From: Bradyrhizobium forestalis | GTDB lineage: Bacteria > Pseudomonadota > Alphaproteobacteria > Rhizobiales > Xanthobacteraceae | Direction of reading: 5' to 3' | DNA: 64,000 nt | Assembly (NCBI RefSeq): GCF_002795245.1 | Contig: NZ_PGVG01000003.1 | Coordinates: 62,001-126,000 of the forward strand | Part shown: positions 28,611-35,583 of the stretch, piece after piece | How positions within the stretch are numbered: the stretch's first letter is position 1 | Layout: the number at the start of each line of letters is the position of its first letter | Program-made: the position numbers and the translations under genes | Notes under the pieces: model-generated | What the model was told of the DNA's origin: nothing | Database searches by the model: none | The model's input: the letters and a program-made list of their open reading frames with translations, nothing else

Positions 28611-28975
28611 AAGTCGCCGGTTTGGGATTCAGGAGCGATGTGACGCTCGCCTCGCTGCGTGAGGCGCTCGCTTCTGCCGGCGGCCCTGAGGGGCTTACGG
28701 CATTTGCGACCGTGAGCGACAAGGCCGACGCGGAGGCGCTGAAGCAGCTCGCGCGTGAGTGCGGTGTACCGATCAAGGCCGTTCCCGTCGAAGCGCTGGC
28801 CGGCATCGACACGCCGACGCAGTCAAGACTCATCGCGGAAAGGTTCGGCACCGGATCGGTCGCCGAGGCTGCGGCGCTCGCGGCAGCGGGCCGCCGCGCG
28901 CGATTGATTGCGACGCGCGTGGTCTCGCAGGATCGCACCGCGACTGCGGCGATCGCGGAAGGAGACGGCGCATGA
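28607..28975 (+). CDS. cobE: CobE (CbiG C-terminal-like) cobalamin biosynthesis protein
   Basis: Small 122-aa protein related to the C-terminal domain of CbiG. In aerobic producers it is conserved in the pathway but has no settled enzymatic role. Seen here: [21 protein letters not shown] at the N-terminus (family GxGxRxxxS-like signature), then [20 protein letters not shown] and a [12 protein letters not shown] helix. It overlaps cobL by 4 nt and cobM by 4 nt, so is translated in the same coupled chain. Confidence 0.9.
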   Translation: MKVAGLGFRSDVTLASLREALASAGGPEGLTAFATVSDKADAEALKQLARECGVPIKAVPVEALAGIDTPTQSRLIAERFGTGSVAEAAALAAAGRRARLIATRVVSQDRTATAAIAEGDGA

Positions 28976-29754
28976 CGGTGCATTTCATCGGCGCCGGACC
29001 CGGCGCGCCCGATTTGCTGACGCTGCGGGGCCGCGATCTGATCGCGGCCTGCCCGGTCTGTCTCTATGCCGGCTCGCTGGTACCCGAAGGCGTGCTGGCG
29101 CATTGCCCGCCCGGTGCGCGCATCGTCAACACCGCACCAATGTCGCTCGACGAGATCATCGCGGAGATTGCGGCTGCGCATGCCGAGGGCAAGGACGTCG
29201 CGCGGTTGCATTCCGGCGATCTCTCGATCTGGTCGGCGATGGGCGAGCAGCTTCGCCGTTTGCGTGCGCTCGGCATTCCCTATTCGGTGACACCCGGGGT
29301 TCCCTCGTTCTCGGCTGCTGCGGCGGCGCTAGGGGCTGAACTGACCTTGCCCGGTCTTGCGCAGACGGTCGTGCTGACGCGCACGCCGGGACGCGCCAGC
29401 GCGATGCCCGAAGGCGAGAAGCTCGCGGCGTTTGCTGCGACCGGCGCGGTGCTGGCGGTCCACCTGTCGATCCATCTGCTCGACAAGGTCGTGGCCGAGC
29501 TGACGCCTCACTACGGTACGGACTGCCCGGTCGCGATCGTCTGGCGGGCGAGCTGGCCGGAGCAGCGTATCGTGCGCGCGACGCTTGCGACGCTCGATGC
29601 GGCGGTGGGCAGCGAGATGGAGCGCACGGCGCTGATCCTGGTCGGCAAGACGCTTGGCGCTGCGGATTTTGACGAGAGCCGTCTCTATGCCGCCGATTAC
29701 GATCGCCGCTACCGGCCGGTCGGCGCCGAGCCGCGCTTTCCGGAGGCGTCGTGA
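28972..29754 (+). CDS. cobM: Precorrin-4 C11-methyltransferase CobM
   Basis: SAM-dependent methyltransferase acting at C11 to form precorrin-5. It has 260 aa beginning [52 protein letters not shown] (about residue 82) and [25 protein letters not shown] are standard CobM/CbiF motifs. Coupled to cobE by ATGA and to cobB by a stop-start overlap. Confidence 0.96.
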   Translation: MTVHFIGAGPGAPDLLTLRGRDLIAACPVCLYAGSLVPEGVLAHCPPGARIVNTAPMSLDEIIAEIAAAHAEGKDVARLHSGDLSIWSAMGEQLRRLRALGIPYSVTPGVPSFSAAAAALGAELTLPGLAQTVVLTRTPGRASAMPEGEKLAAFAATGAVLAVHLSIHLLDKVVAELTPHYGTDCPVAIVWRASWPEQRIVRATLATLDAAVGSEMERTALILVGKTLGAADFDESRLYAADYDRRYRPVGAEPRFPEAS

Positions 29755-31064
29755 TGGCGGCCGGCCTCGTCATTTCCGCACCTGCCTCCGGCGTCGGCAA
29801 GACCACGTTGACGCTGGCGCTCGCACGCGCCTGGCGCAATCGCGGCCTCAAGGTGCAGTGCTTCAAGAGCGGCCCTGACTATATCGATCCCGCCTTCCAC
29901 GCCGCCGCCACGGGACGCGCCTCCGTCAACGTCGACAGCTGGGCGATGGATCGCGGGGCCATCGCGCATCTCGTCAGCCGCGGTGCGGATGCCGATGTCG
30001 TGCTCGCCGAGGGCTCGATGGGCCTGTTCGACGGTGTCGCCGCACGCGGTGTCTCCGGCACCGGTGCCACCGCCGACATCGCGGAGATGCTGGGCTGGCC
30101 AGTGGTTCTGGTGATTGATCCCTCGGGACAAGCGCAGACGGCGGCAGCGATCGCCGCAGGCCTTCGCGACTATCGCGCCGGCGTGCGCCTTGCCGGCGTC
30201 GTGCTCAATCGTGTCGCCAGCCCGCGCCACGAGGATCTCGTGCGGCGTGCGCTGAATGACGCCGGCATTGCCGTGTTTGGCGCGCTGCCGCGCCATGCCG
30301 AGATCAGCCTGCCGAAGCGGCATCTTGGCCTGGTGCAGGCCGAGGAGCAGGCGGAGATCGGCAAGCTGATCGACGAAGCCGCGCGCTTCGTTGCCGAGCA
30401 CGTCGATCTCGATGCGGTGCTGCAATCGGCAGCCAAATGGTCGCCGCAAGCTACGGCGAACGGCCTCAACGTGACGCCGCCCGGCCAGCGCATTGCGCTC
30501 GCCCGCGATGCCGCGTTCTCCTTCGTCTATCCGCATATGCTGGAAGCCTGGCGTGCGGCGGGCGCGGAGATCTCGACATTCTCGCCGCTCGCCGATGAAG
30601 TGCCTGACCCAAGCGCCGACGTCTGCTGGCTGCCCGGCGGCTATCCCGAGCTTCATGCCGGCAGGATCGCAGCCAATGCACGCTTTCGCAGCGGCCTTCG
30701 CGGCTTCGCGGAGACGCGGCCCGTGCATGGCGAATGCGGGGGCTATATGGTGCTGGGGGCCGCTTTGACCGACGCCGACGGCGTCCGCCATGAGATGGCG
30801 GGGCTGCTCGGCCTGGAGACCAGCTTTGCCAAGCGCCGCATGCATCTCGGCTATCGTCTTGCCGAATTGGCTGCGCCGATGCCGGGGCATCAGGTCGGTG
30901 CGCGCCTGCGCGGCCACGAGTTCCATTATTCGACCATCCTCGCGCAGCCTGATACGCCGCTGGCGGTCGTGCACGACGCAACCGGCACGGTCATTGCCGA
31001 GACCGGCTCGCAGCGCGGCCGCGCCACCGGCACATTCTTCCATCTGATCGCGGAGGACCGGTGA
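29754..31064 (+). CDS. cobB: Hydrogenobyrinic acid a,c-diamide synthase (glutamine-hydrolysing)
   Basis: ATP-dependent amidotransferase that amidates the a and c acetates before cobalt insertion. It has 436 aa with an N-terminal ATPase domain (P-loop SAPASGVGKTT at residues 8-18, FKSGPDYIDP) and a C-terminal glutaminase-like domain (Cys328 in GECGGYMVLG, His in HEFHYS). WLPGGYPELHA links the two. A GTG three bases upstream is possible, but GGAGG sits 8 nt before the ATG at 29754. It overlaps cobA at its stop. Confidence 0.96.
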   Translation: MAAGLVISAPASGVGKTTLTLALARAWRNRGLKVQCFKSGPDYIDPAFHAAATGRASVNVDSWAMDRGAIAHLVSRGADADVVLAEGSMGLFDGVAARGVSGTGATADIAEMLGWPVVLVIDPSGQAQTAAAIAAGLRDYRAGVRLAGVVLNRVASPRHEDLVRRALNDAGIAVFGALPRHAEISLPKRHLGLVQAEEQAEIGKLIDEAARFVAEHVDLDAVLQSAAKWSPQATANGLNVTPPGQRIALARDAAFSFVYPHMLEAWRAAGAEISTFSPLADEVPDPSADVCWLPGGYPELHAGRIAANARFRSGLRGFAETRPVHGECGGYMVLGAALTDADGVRHEMAGLLGLETSFAKRRMHLGYRLAELAAPMPGHQVGARLRGHEFHYSTILAQPDTPLAVVHDATGTVIAETGSQRGRATGTFFHLIAEDR

Positions 31065-31792
31065 GCGGTTTTGTCTCTTTCGTCTCCGCCGGCCCCGGCG
31101 ATCCCGAGCTCCTCACGGTGAAGGGCGCCACGCGGCTGCGCGAGGCCGACGTCGTGCTCTATGACGACCTTGCCTCCGGCGCGATCCTCGATCTCGCCCG
31201 GCCCGGCGCCAATCTCGTTGCGGTGGGGAAACGGGCAGGGCGGCCCTCGACCAAGCAGCACCACGTCAACCGTCTGTTGGTCGACTACGCCGCAACCGGT
31301 GCGCGCGTGGTGCGGCTCAAGTCCGGCGATGCCGGCATCTTCGGCCGGCTCGAGGAGGAGCTGGAGACGCTGCGCGAAGCCGGCATCGGCTACGAGATCA
31401 TTCCCGGCGTCACCTCGGCCTGTGTCGCCGCCGCCCAGGCCGGCATCCCCCTGACCCGGCGTCACACCTCGCGCCGCGTGCAGTTCATCACCGGTGCTGA
31501 TGTTACCGGCGAGCTGCCGCCCAACCTGAATTGGGCGGCGCTGGCTGATCCCGAGGCCACGACCGTGGTCTATATGGGCCGGCGCACCTTTCCGGCGCTT
31601 GCCGCAAAATTGATCGCGCATGGCCTCGCGGCCGACACCCCGGCGCTGTTTGCCGAATCGCTCGGACGGGCCGATGAGCGGCTGGTCCGCACCACCATTG
31701 CCGAGCTTGCCGAGCAGCTTGCGCGCGGCGGCGCGGCCTCGACGGCGGCCGTGATCCTGTTCGGCGCGCTGGCGGGGGATTATCCGTCATGA
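31061..31792 (+). CDS. cobA: Uroporphyrinogen-III C-methyltransferase (SUMT)
   Basis: Commits uroporphyrinogen III to corrin synthesis by methylating C2 and C7 to give precorrin-2. It has 243 aa, single-domain (no CysG oxidase/ferrochelatase part). Motifs: VSAGPGDPELLTVKGATRL at the start, GKRAGRPSTKQHHVN, RLKSGDAGIFGRLEEEL, PGVTSACVAAAQAGIPLTRR. The start GTG at 31061 overlaps the cobB stop by 4 nt, with GGAGG 5 nt upstream. It is the last gene before riboswitch 2. Confidence 0.96.
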   Translation: MSGFVSFVSAGPGDPELLTVKGATRLREADVVLYDDLASGAILDLARPGANLVAVGKRAGRPSTKQHHVNRLLVDYAATGARVVRLKSGDAGIFGRLEEELETLREAGIGYEIIPGVTSACVAAAQAGIPLTRRHTSRRVQFITGADVTGELPPNLNWAALADPEATTVVYMGRRTFPALAAKLIAHGLAADTPALFAESLGRADERLVRTTIAELAEQLARGGAASTAAVILFGALAGDYPS

Positions 31793-31849
31793 CGGCCGCG
31801 GCTGCCCTTCGCCCCTTGACGCCGGCTCCGCGAAAGAGGCACACAGGAG

Positions 31850-32045
31850 AGGCATGGTGCTCGACGCGGCGCAAAGCGCCGGAGCATAATCGGGAATGGG
31901 GGTGGGCGGACCCAGTTGCGGCGCCCAAAACCCCAGCCGCCCCCGCGACTGTAAGCGGTGAGGGGCTCCGATCAGCCACTGGGCCGCGAGGTCCGGGAAG
32001 GCCGGAGTACCCCAGTGAACCGCGAGCCAGGAGACCGGCCCTGCA
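31850..32045 (+). promoter_or_regulatory. Cobalamin riboswitch 2 (upstream of cbiM-cobF-cobT)
   Basis: Aptamer elements in order: GGTGCTC, TAATCGGGAATGGGGG, GCCGCCCCCGCGACTGTAAGCGG (a perfect match to the conserved core), GCCACTGGG..GGGAAGGCCGG, and a B12 box GAGCCAGGAGACCGGCC at 32024-32040 (consensus CTGCC reads CGGCC). It occupies the 302-nt gap between cobA and cbiM. Downstream, GCCGTC/GACGGC (32061-32078) forms a hairpin directly before the Shine-Dalgarno AGGAAGGA. Confidence 0.93.
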
Positions 32046-32094
32046 CGTTTTGAGGCCAAGGCCGTCGGGTGTGACGGCAGGAAGGAATTGAGCC

Positions 32095-32772
32095 ATGCAT
32101 ATCGAACCCGGGGTCGTGACGGGCGCCAAGCTCGTGTTGAGTTACGCAACCGGCATCGCCGCAGGCGGCGTTGCGCTGAAGCTGGCGGCCGAAACCGTGC
32201 GCGAGCAGGGCATCACATCGTTCGCGGCGCGCACGCTCGCCACCACGGGCCTCGTCTTCACCTTCTTCCAGGTCCTGCCGCATTTCCCGGTCGGCGTCTC
32301 CGAGGTGCACTTCATCCTCGGCTCGACCCTGTTCCTGCTGTTTGGTGCTGCGCCCGCGGCCTTCGGCCTCGCGTTCGGCCTGTTGCTGCAGGGCGTGTTG
32401 TTCGTGCCGACCGACCTGCCGCAATATGGCATGAACGTCACCACGCTCCTGGTGCCGCTGTTCGCGATCCAGGCGCTCGCGACGCGGATCATTCCGCGCA
32501 ATGCGGCTTACGTCGATCTGCAATACCGCCAGGCGCTGGCGCTTTCCACCGCGTATCAGTCCGGCATCGTCGCCTGGGTGGCGTTCTGGGCGCTCTACGG
32601 CTCCGGCTTCGGTGCGACCAACCTCGCCAACATCGCGGCGTTTGCCGGGTCCTATGCGCTGGTCATCGTGATCGAGCCGCTCGCCGATCTCGCAGTGCTG
32701 GCGCTGGCGAAGTCGCTGCGTGGCGTCACCGCGCCCGGCCTCGTCACCCCGCGCCTGCACAACGCGGCCTGA
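32095..32772 (+). CDS. cbiM: CbiM-like energy-coupling-factor cobalt transporter substrate subunit
   Basis: Polytopic inner-membrane protein, 225 aa, probably for cobalt uptake. It begins MHIEPGVVTGAK; the N-terminal Met-His is the known metal-binding start of CbiM/NikM proteins. Several hydrophobic helices follow, including FPVGVSEVHFILGSTLFLLFGAAPAAFGLAFGLLLQG. No CbiN, CbiQ or CbiO gene is adjacent, so it is a solitary substrate subunit here. A strong AGGAAGGA lies 8 nt before the ATG, and the gene is the first after a cobalamin riboswitch, which fits cobalt rather than nickel. Confidence 0.85.
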   Translation: MHIEPGVVTGAKLVLSYATGIAAGGVALKLAAETVREQGITSFAARTLATTGLVFTFFQVLPHFPVGVSEVHFILGSTLFLLFGAAPAAFGLAFGLLLQGVLFVPTDLPQYGMNVTTLLVPLFAIQALATRIIPRNAAYVDLQYRQALALSTAYQSGIVAWVAFWALYGSGFGATNLANIAAFAGSYALVIVIEPLADLAVLALAKSLRGVTAPGLVTPRLHNAA

Positions 32773-32785
32773 GAGACAAGCGAAT

Positions 32786-32806
32786 GGGCGGCCGCTGCGG
32801 CCGCCC
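32786..32806 (+). terminator. GC-rich perfect hairpin between cbiM and cobF
   Basis: GGGCGGCCGC and GCGGCCGCCC are perfect 10-bp complements around a single T, 13 nt after the cbiM stop. It could weaken read-through, protect the upstream mRNA, or occlude the cobF start 12 nt later. There is no T-run, so it is not a standard intrinsic terminator. Confidence 0.4.
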
Positions 32807-32818
32807 GTCGCGCTCGCG

Positions 32819-33568
32819 ATGCTCACGCTCTCCCTGATAGGCATCGGTTGCGGCGATCCCGAGCAGCTCACGCGCGCCGCGATCGGCGCCATCAACGCGG
32901 CCGATCTCGTCCTGATCCCGCGCAAGGGGACTGCGAAGTCCGATCTTGCGGATCTCAGGCGGACGATCTGCGCGGACGTGCTCACCAGCGACAAGACGGC
33001 CGTCGCCGAGTTCGATCTTCCCGTGCGCGACACAGGCGAGGCCGATTACCGCAAGGGCGTGGACGATTGGCACGATGCGGTTGCCGCGGCCTGGTCGCAG
33101 ACCATCGCCAGGCACCTCGATGGTGACGGCAAGGTCGCGCTGCTGATCTGGGGCGATCCGTCGCTCTACGACTCCTCGCTGCGCATTGCGCGGCGATTGA
33201 ATCCGTTGCCGAAGATCGAAGTCGTGCCCGGCATCACCTCGATCCAGGCGCTGTGTGCGGCGCATGCGCTGCCGCTCAACGACATCGGCGAGCCGTTCCT
33301 GGTCACGACGGGGCGGCACTTGCGCGACGGCGGCTGGCCGCAAGGTGTCGATACCGTGGTGGTGATGCTCGACGGCGGCACGGCGTTCCAGTCGCTCGAT
33401 CCAGAAGGCCTGCAGATCTGGTGGGGCGCCTATCTCGGCATGCCCGATCAGATCGTCATGTCCGGTGCGCTGGCCGAGGTCGGCCCGCACATCGTGATCG
33501 CGCGGCAGGAAGCACGCGAGCGGCACGGCTGGATCATGGACAGCTATATTCTCAAGCGCAGGCGTTAA
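32819..33568 (+). CDS. cobF: Precorrin-6A synthase (deacetylating) CobF
   Basis: SAM-dependent C1-methyltransferase that also releases acetate; specific to the aerobic pathway. It has 249 aa from MLTLSLIGIGCGDPEQLT. VLIPRKGTAKSDLADLRR, LLIWGDPSLYDSSLRIARRL and VVPGITSIQALCAAHALPLN are family signatures. The ATG at 32819 has no clear Shine-Dalgarno and follows a strong hairpin, so translation may be weak. It is separated from the cobG-M genes and co-directed with cbiM and cobT. Confidence 0.94.
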   Translation: MLTLSLIGIGCGDPEQLTRAAIGAINAADLVLIPRKGTAKSDLADLRRTICADVLTSDKTAVAEFDLPVRDTGEADYRKGVDDWHDAVAAAWSQTIARHLDGDGKVALLIWGDPSLYDSSLRIARRLNPLPKIEVVPGITSIQALCAAHALPLNDIGEPFLVTTGRHLRDGGWPQGVDTVVVMLDGGTAFQSLDPEGLQIWWGAYLGMPDQIVMSGALAEVGPHIVIARQEARERHGWIMDSYILKRRR

Positions 33569-33578
33569 GCGAGACAGC

Positions 33579-34631
33579 ATGCTTCCCGAATGGGTCACCC
33601 AGAACTGCCCCGAGATCTCCGCAGTCCATCGCGAGGCGGCCATTGTGCGGCAGGCGCAATTGACGAAGCCAGCCGGCGCGCTCGGCCGGCTCGAGCAGCT
33701 CGCGATCGAGCTTGCGGGTTTGCAGGCGACCGAGCAGCCCCGCGCTTCGCGGGTGCCGATCATCGTCTTCGCCGGCGACCACGGCATCGTCGCGCAGGGC
33801 GTGTCGGCCTATCCGCAGGCCGTCACCATCGCGATGATGGCGAATTTTGCCTCCGGCGGCGCCGCGATCTCGGTGCTGGCGCGCGAGCTTGGCTCGAGCC
33901 TGGAGGTGGTCGACGCCGGCACGCTGGCGCTAGGGGAGATGGCGGGCATCGTCACCGACAAGCCGCGCAGCGGCACGCGCGATTTCAGCGTCGAGGCTGC
34001 GCTCACGCCGGCGGAATTGGCCTTCGCCTTCGAGGCCGGCCAGCGCGCGGTGGCGCGCGCCAAGGCCAGTCAGCCCGATCTGCTGATCTTCGGCGAGATG
34101 GGGATCGGCAACACCACGACATCCGCGGCGATTGCGGCGAGCCTGCTCGGTATCAGCGCCGAGGAGATCGCGGGCAGCGGTACCGGCGTCGATGCGGCCG
34201 GCCGGGCCCACAAGGCGCGGGTGATCGATGCGGCGATTGCACGCCACGGCGTCGCCGGAGCCTCGGCCGAGAAGATCCTGTGCGCCGTCGGCGGCCTCGA
34301 GATCGCGGCGATCTCAGGCGCGATCATTGCGGCCGCGCAAGCCCGCATTCCCGTCTTGGTCGACGGCTTCATCGTGTCGGTCGCGGCCCTGGCGGCGGTG
34401 CGCCTCAATCCGTCGTGCCAGCCGTTTCTGTTGCCGTCGCATCAATCGGCGGAGCAGGGACATCGGCTGGTGTTGCGCGCACTCGACGTGCAGCCGTTGA
34501 TCAGCCTCGATCTCAGGCTCGGCGAGGGATCGGGCGCGGCCATCGCGCTGCCGCTGGTCCGCTCGGCCTGTGCGCTTCACAACGGCATGGCGACGTTCGC
34601 ACAGGCCAACGTACCGGATCGGCCTAACTGA
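33579..34631 (+). CDS. cobT: Nicotinate-nucleotide-dimethylbenzimidazole phosphoribosyltransferase
   Basis: Activates dimethylbenzimidazole (from BluB) to alpha-ribazole phosphate. It has 350 aa, of family length. Motifs: QLTKPAGALGRLEQLAI near residue 28, IIVFAGDHGIVAQGVSAYP, ANFASGGAAISVLAR, FGEMGIGNTTTSAA, and the catalytic-glutamate segment GEGSGAAIALPLV near the C-terminus. It starts 10 nt after cobF. Its 3' end overlaps the convergent phosphatase gene by 8 bp. Confidence 0.96.
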   Translation: MLPEWVTQNCPEISAVHREAAIVRQAQLTKPAGALGRLEQLAIELAGLQATEQPRASRVPIIVFAGDHGIVAQGVSAYPQAVTIAMMANFASGGAAISVLARELGSSLEVVDAGTLALGEMAGIVTDKPRSGTRDFSVEAALTPAELAFAFEAGQRAVARAKASQPDLLIFGEMGIGNTTTSAAIAASLLGISAEEIAGSGTGVDAAGRAHKARVIDAAIARHGVAGASAEKILCAVGGLEIAAISGAIIAAAQARIPVLVDGFIVSVAALAAVRLNPSCQPFLLPSHQSAEQGHRLVLRALDVQPLISLDLRLGEGSGAAIALPLVRSACALHNGMATFAQANVPDRPN

Positions 34632-35196
34632 TCCGCTGATTGACCGAGACGACACGCCACCCGCCCGCGAGCCGGTCGATCCGGGTCAGCGACAGCGGAT
34701 CGATCACGAAGCGCAAGGCGGCTTGTGGCGTCAGGTCAAGCGCGATGCAGAGCGCGGCGCGGATGGTGCCGGAATGAACGACCAGCGCTGCGGAGCCTGC
34801 GCCAATCCGCGACAGGCCCAGCCGGACGCGGACGACCTGATCGGCAAAGCTTTCGCCGTTCGGCGGCCGTCCGCGCGCCGGATCGCGCCAGAACTGCGCA
34901 TAAGCATCGCCACCGGTCGCGGCGAGCTCGTCATGCCGATGGCCGGTCCAGTCGCCGAAATCCTGCTCGCGGAATTCGCTGACCAGCTCCGGTTCGAGCC
35001 CCAGTGCGCGCGCCGTCTCGACCGTGCGCCGCGACGGGCTGGCATAGCCGGTGGCATCCGGCGGCAAGCGCAGCCGCAGAGCCGCCAACGCCGCGTGATC
35101 GCCGAGATCCGCCCGCGCATCGGCTGCATGGATCGTCCCGGTCACGCCATCGACGGCCGCATGCCGTATCAACCAGAGGAAGGTCTCGCCTTCCAT
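34624..35196 (-). CDS. Histidine phosphatase, probable alpha-ribazole phosphatase (CobC/CobZ role)
   Basis: Phosphoglycerate-mutase-like phosphatase, 190 aa. The catalytic histidine lies in LWLIRHAAVDG (RHA instead of the usual RHG); SPSRRTVETARALG, DFGDWTGHRHDEL and LVVHSGTIRAAL carry the second catalytic His and the substrate Arg. Location tail-to-tail with cobT suggests removal of phosphate from alpha-ribazole phosphate or cobalamin phosphate. Start: two ATGs are 6 nt apart, and the GGAG sits 6 nt before ATG 35196 but directly abuts 35202, so 35196 is chosen. Specific substrate is inferred from context. Confidence 0.85.
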   Translation of the reverse strand: MEGETFLWLIRHAAVDGVTGTIHAADARADLGDHAALAALRLRLPPDATGYASPSRRTVETARALGLEPELVSEFREQDFGDWTGHRHDELAATGGDAYAQFWRDPARGRPPNGESFADQVVRVRLGLSRIGAGSAALVVHSGTIRAALCIALDLTPQAALRFVIDPLSLTRIDRLAGGWRVVSVNQRIS

Positions 35197-35274
35197 GCTC
35201 ATCTCCAAGGAAGTTGGTCGCTGTCGCCACGACGCGCAACTGGCACATTGACTCTGTCTTGGTGGTAATCCTAG

Positions 35275-35460
35275 ATGCTCGCGACGGTTTTCCCGAGAGG
35301 GAATGAAAAGGGAATGCGGTGCGGGGCGTTGTCCCCAATGCCGTGGCTGCCCCCGCAACTGTGAGCGGATAATCCTTCGTCACAAGCCACTGGGTCCTCG
35401 GTCCCGGGAAGGCGACGAAGCGGTGATGACCCGCGAGCCAGGAGACCTGCCGTCAGCCGT
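35275..35460 (+). promoter_or_regulatory. Cobalamin riboswitch 3 (upstream of TonB receptor)
   Basis: Aptamer core: AAAAGGGAATGCGG, GGCTGCCCCCGCAACTGTGAGCGG, GCCACTGGGTCC..CCCGGGAAGGCG and a perfect B12 box GAGCCAGGAGACCTGCC at 35435-35451. It sits in the 387-nt gap between the divergent phosphatase gene and the receptor gene. A GGCCTTAAGGCC palindrome follows at 35514-35525. Confidence 0.95.
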
Positions 35461-35533
35461 GGTCACACGCGAAGATGTCGGTCGGGGAGTACAGACATTC
35501 GGCTTCATCGGACGGCCTTAAGGCCAAAGATGA

Positions 35534-35576
35534 GACCTCGTTCGCTGTGACGTGCCACTGACGTCATACCGAGGTC
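35534..35576 (+). promoter_or_regulatory. Shine-Dalgarno sequestering stem of riboswitch 3
   Basis: GACCTCG (35534-35540) pairs perfectly with CGAGGTC (35570-35576), with a nested perfect stem TGACGT/ACGTCA (35548-35553 and 35561-35566). The right outer arm contains GAGGT, which sits 8 nt before the receptor start GTG at 35584. Folding would hide the ribosome site. Confidence 0.65.
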
Positions 35577-35583
35577 CAAGACC

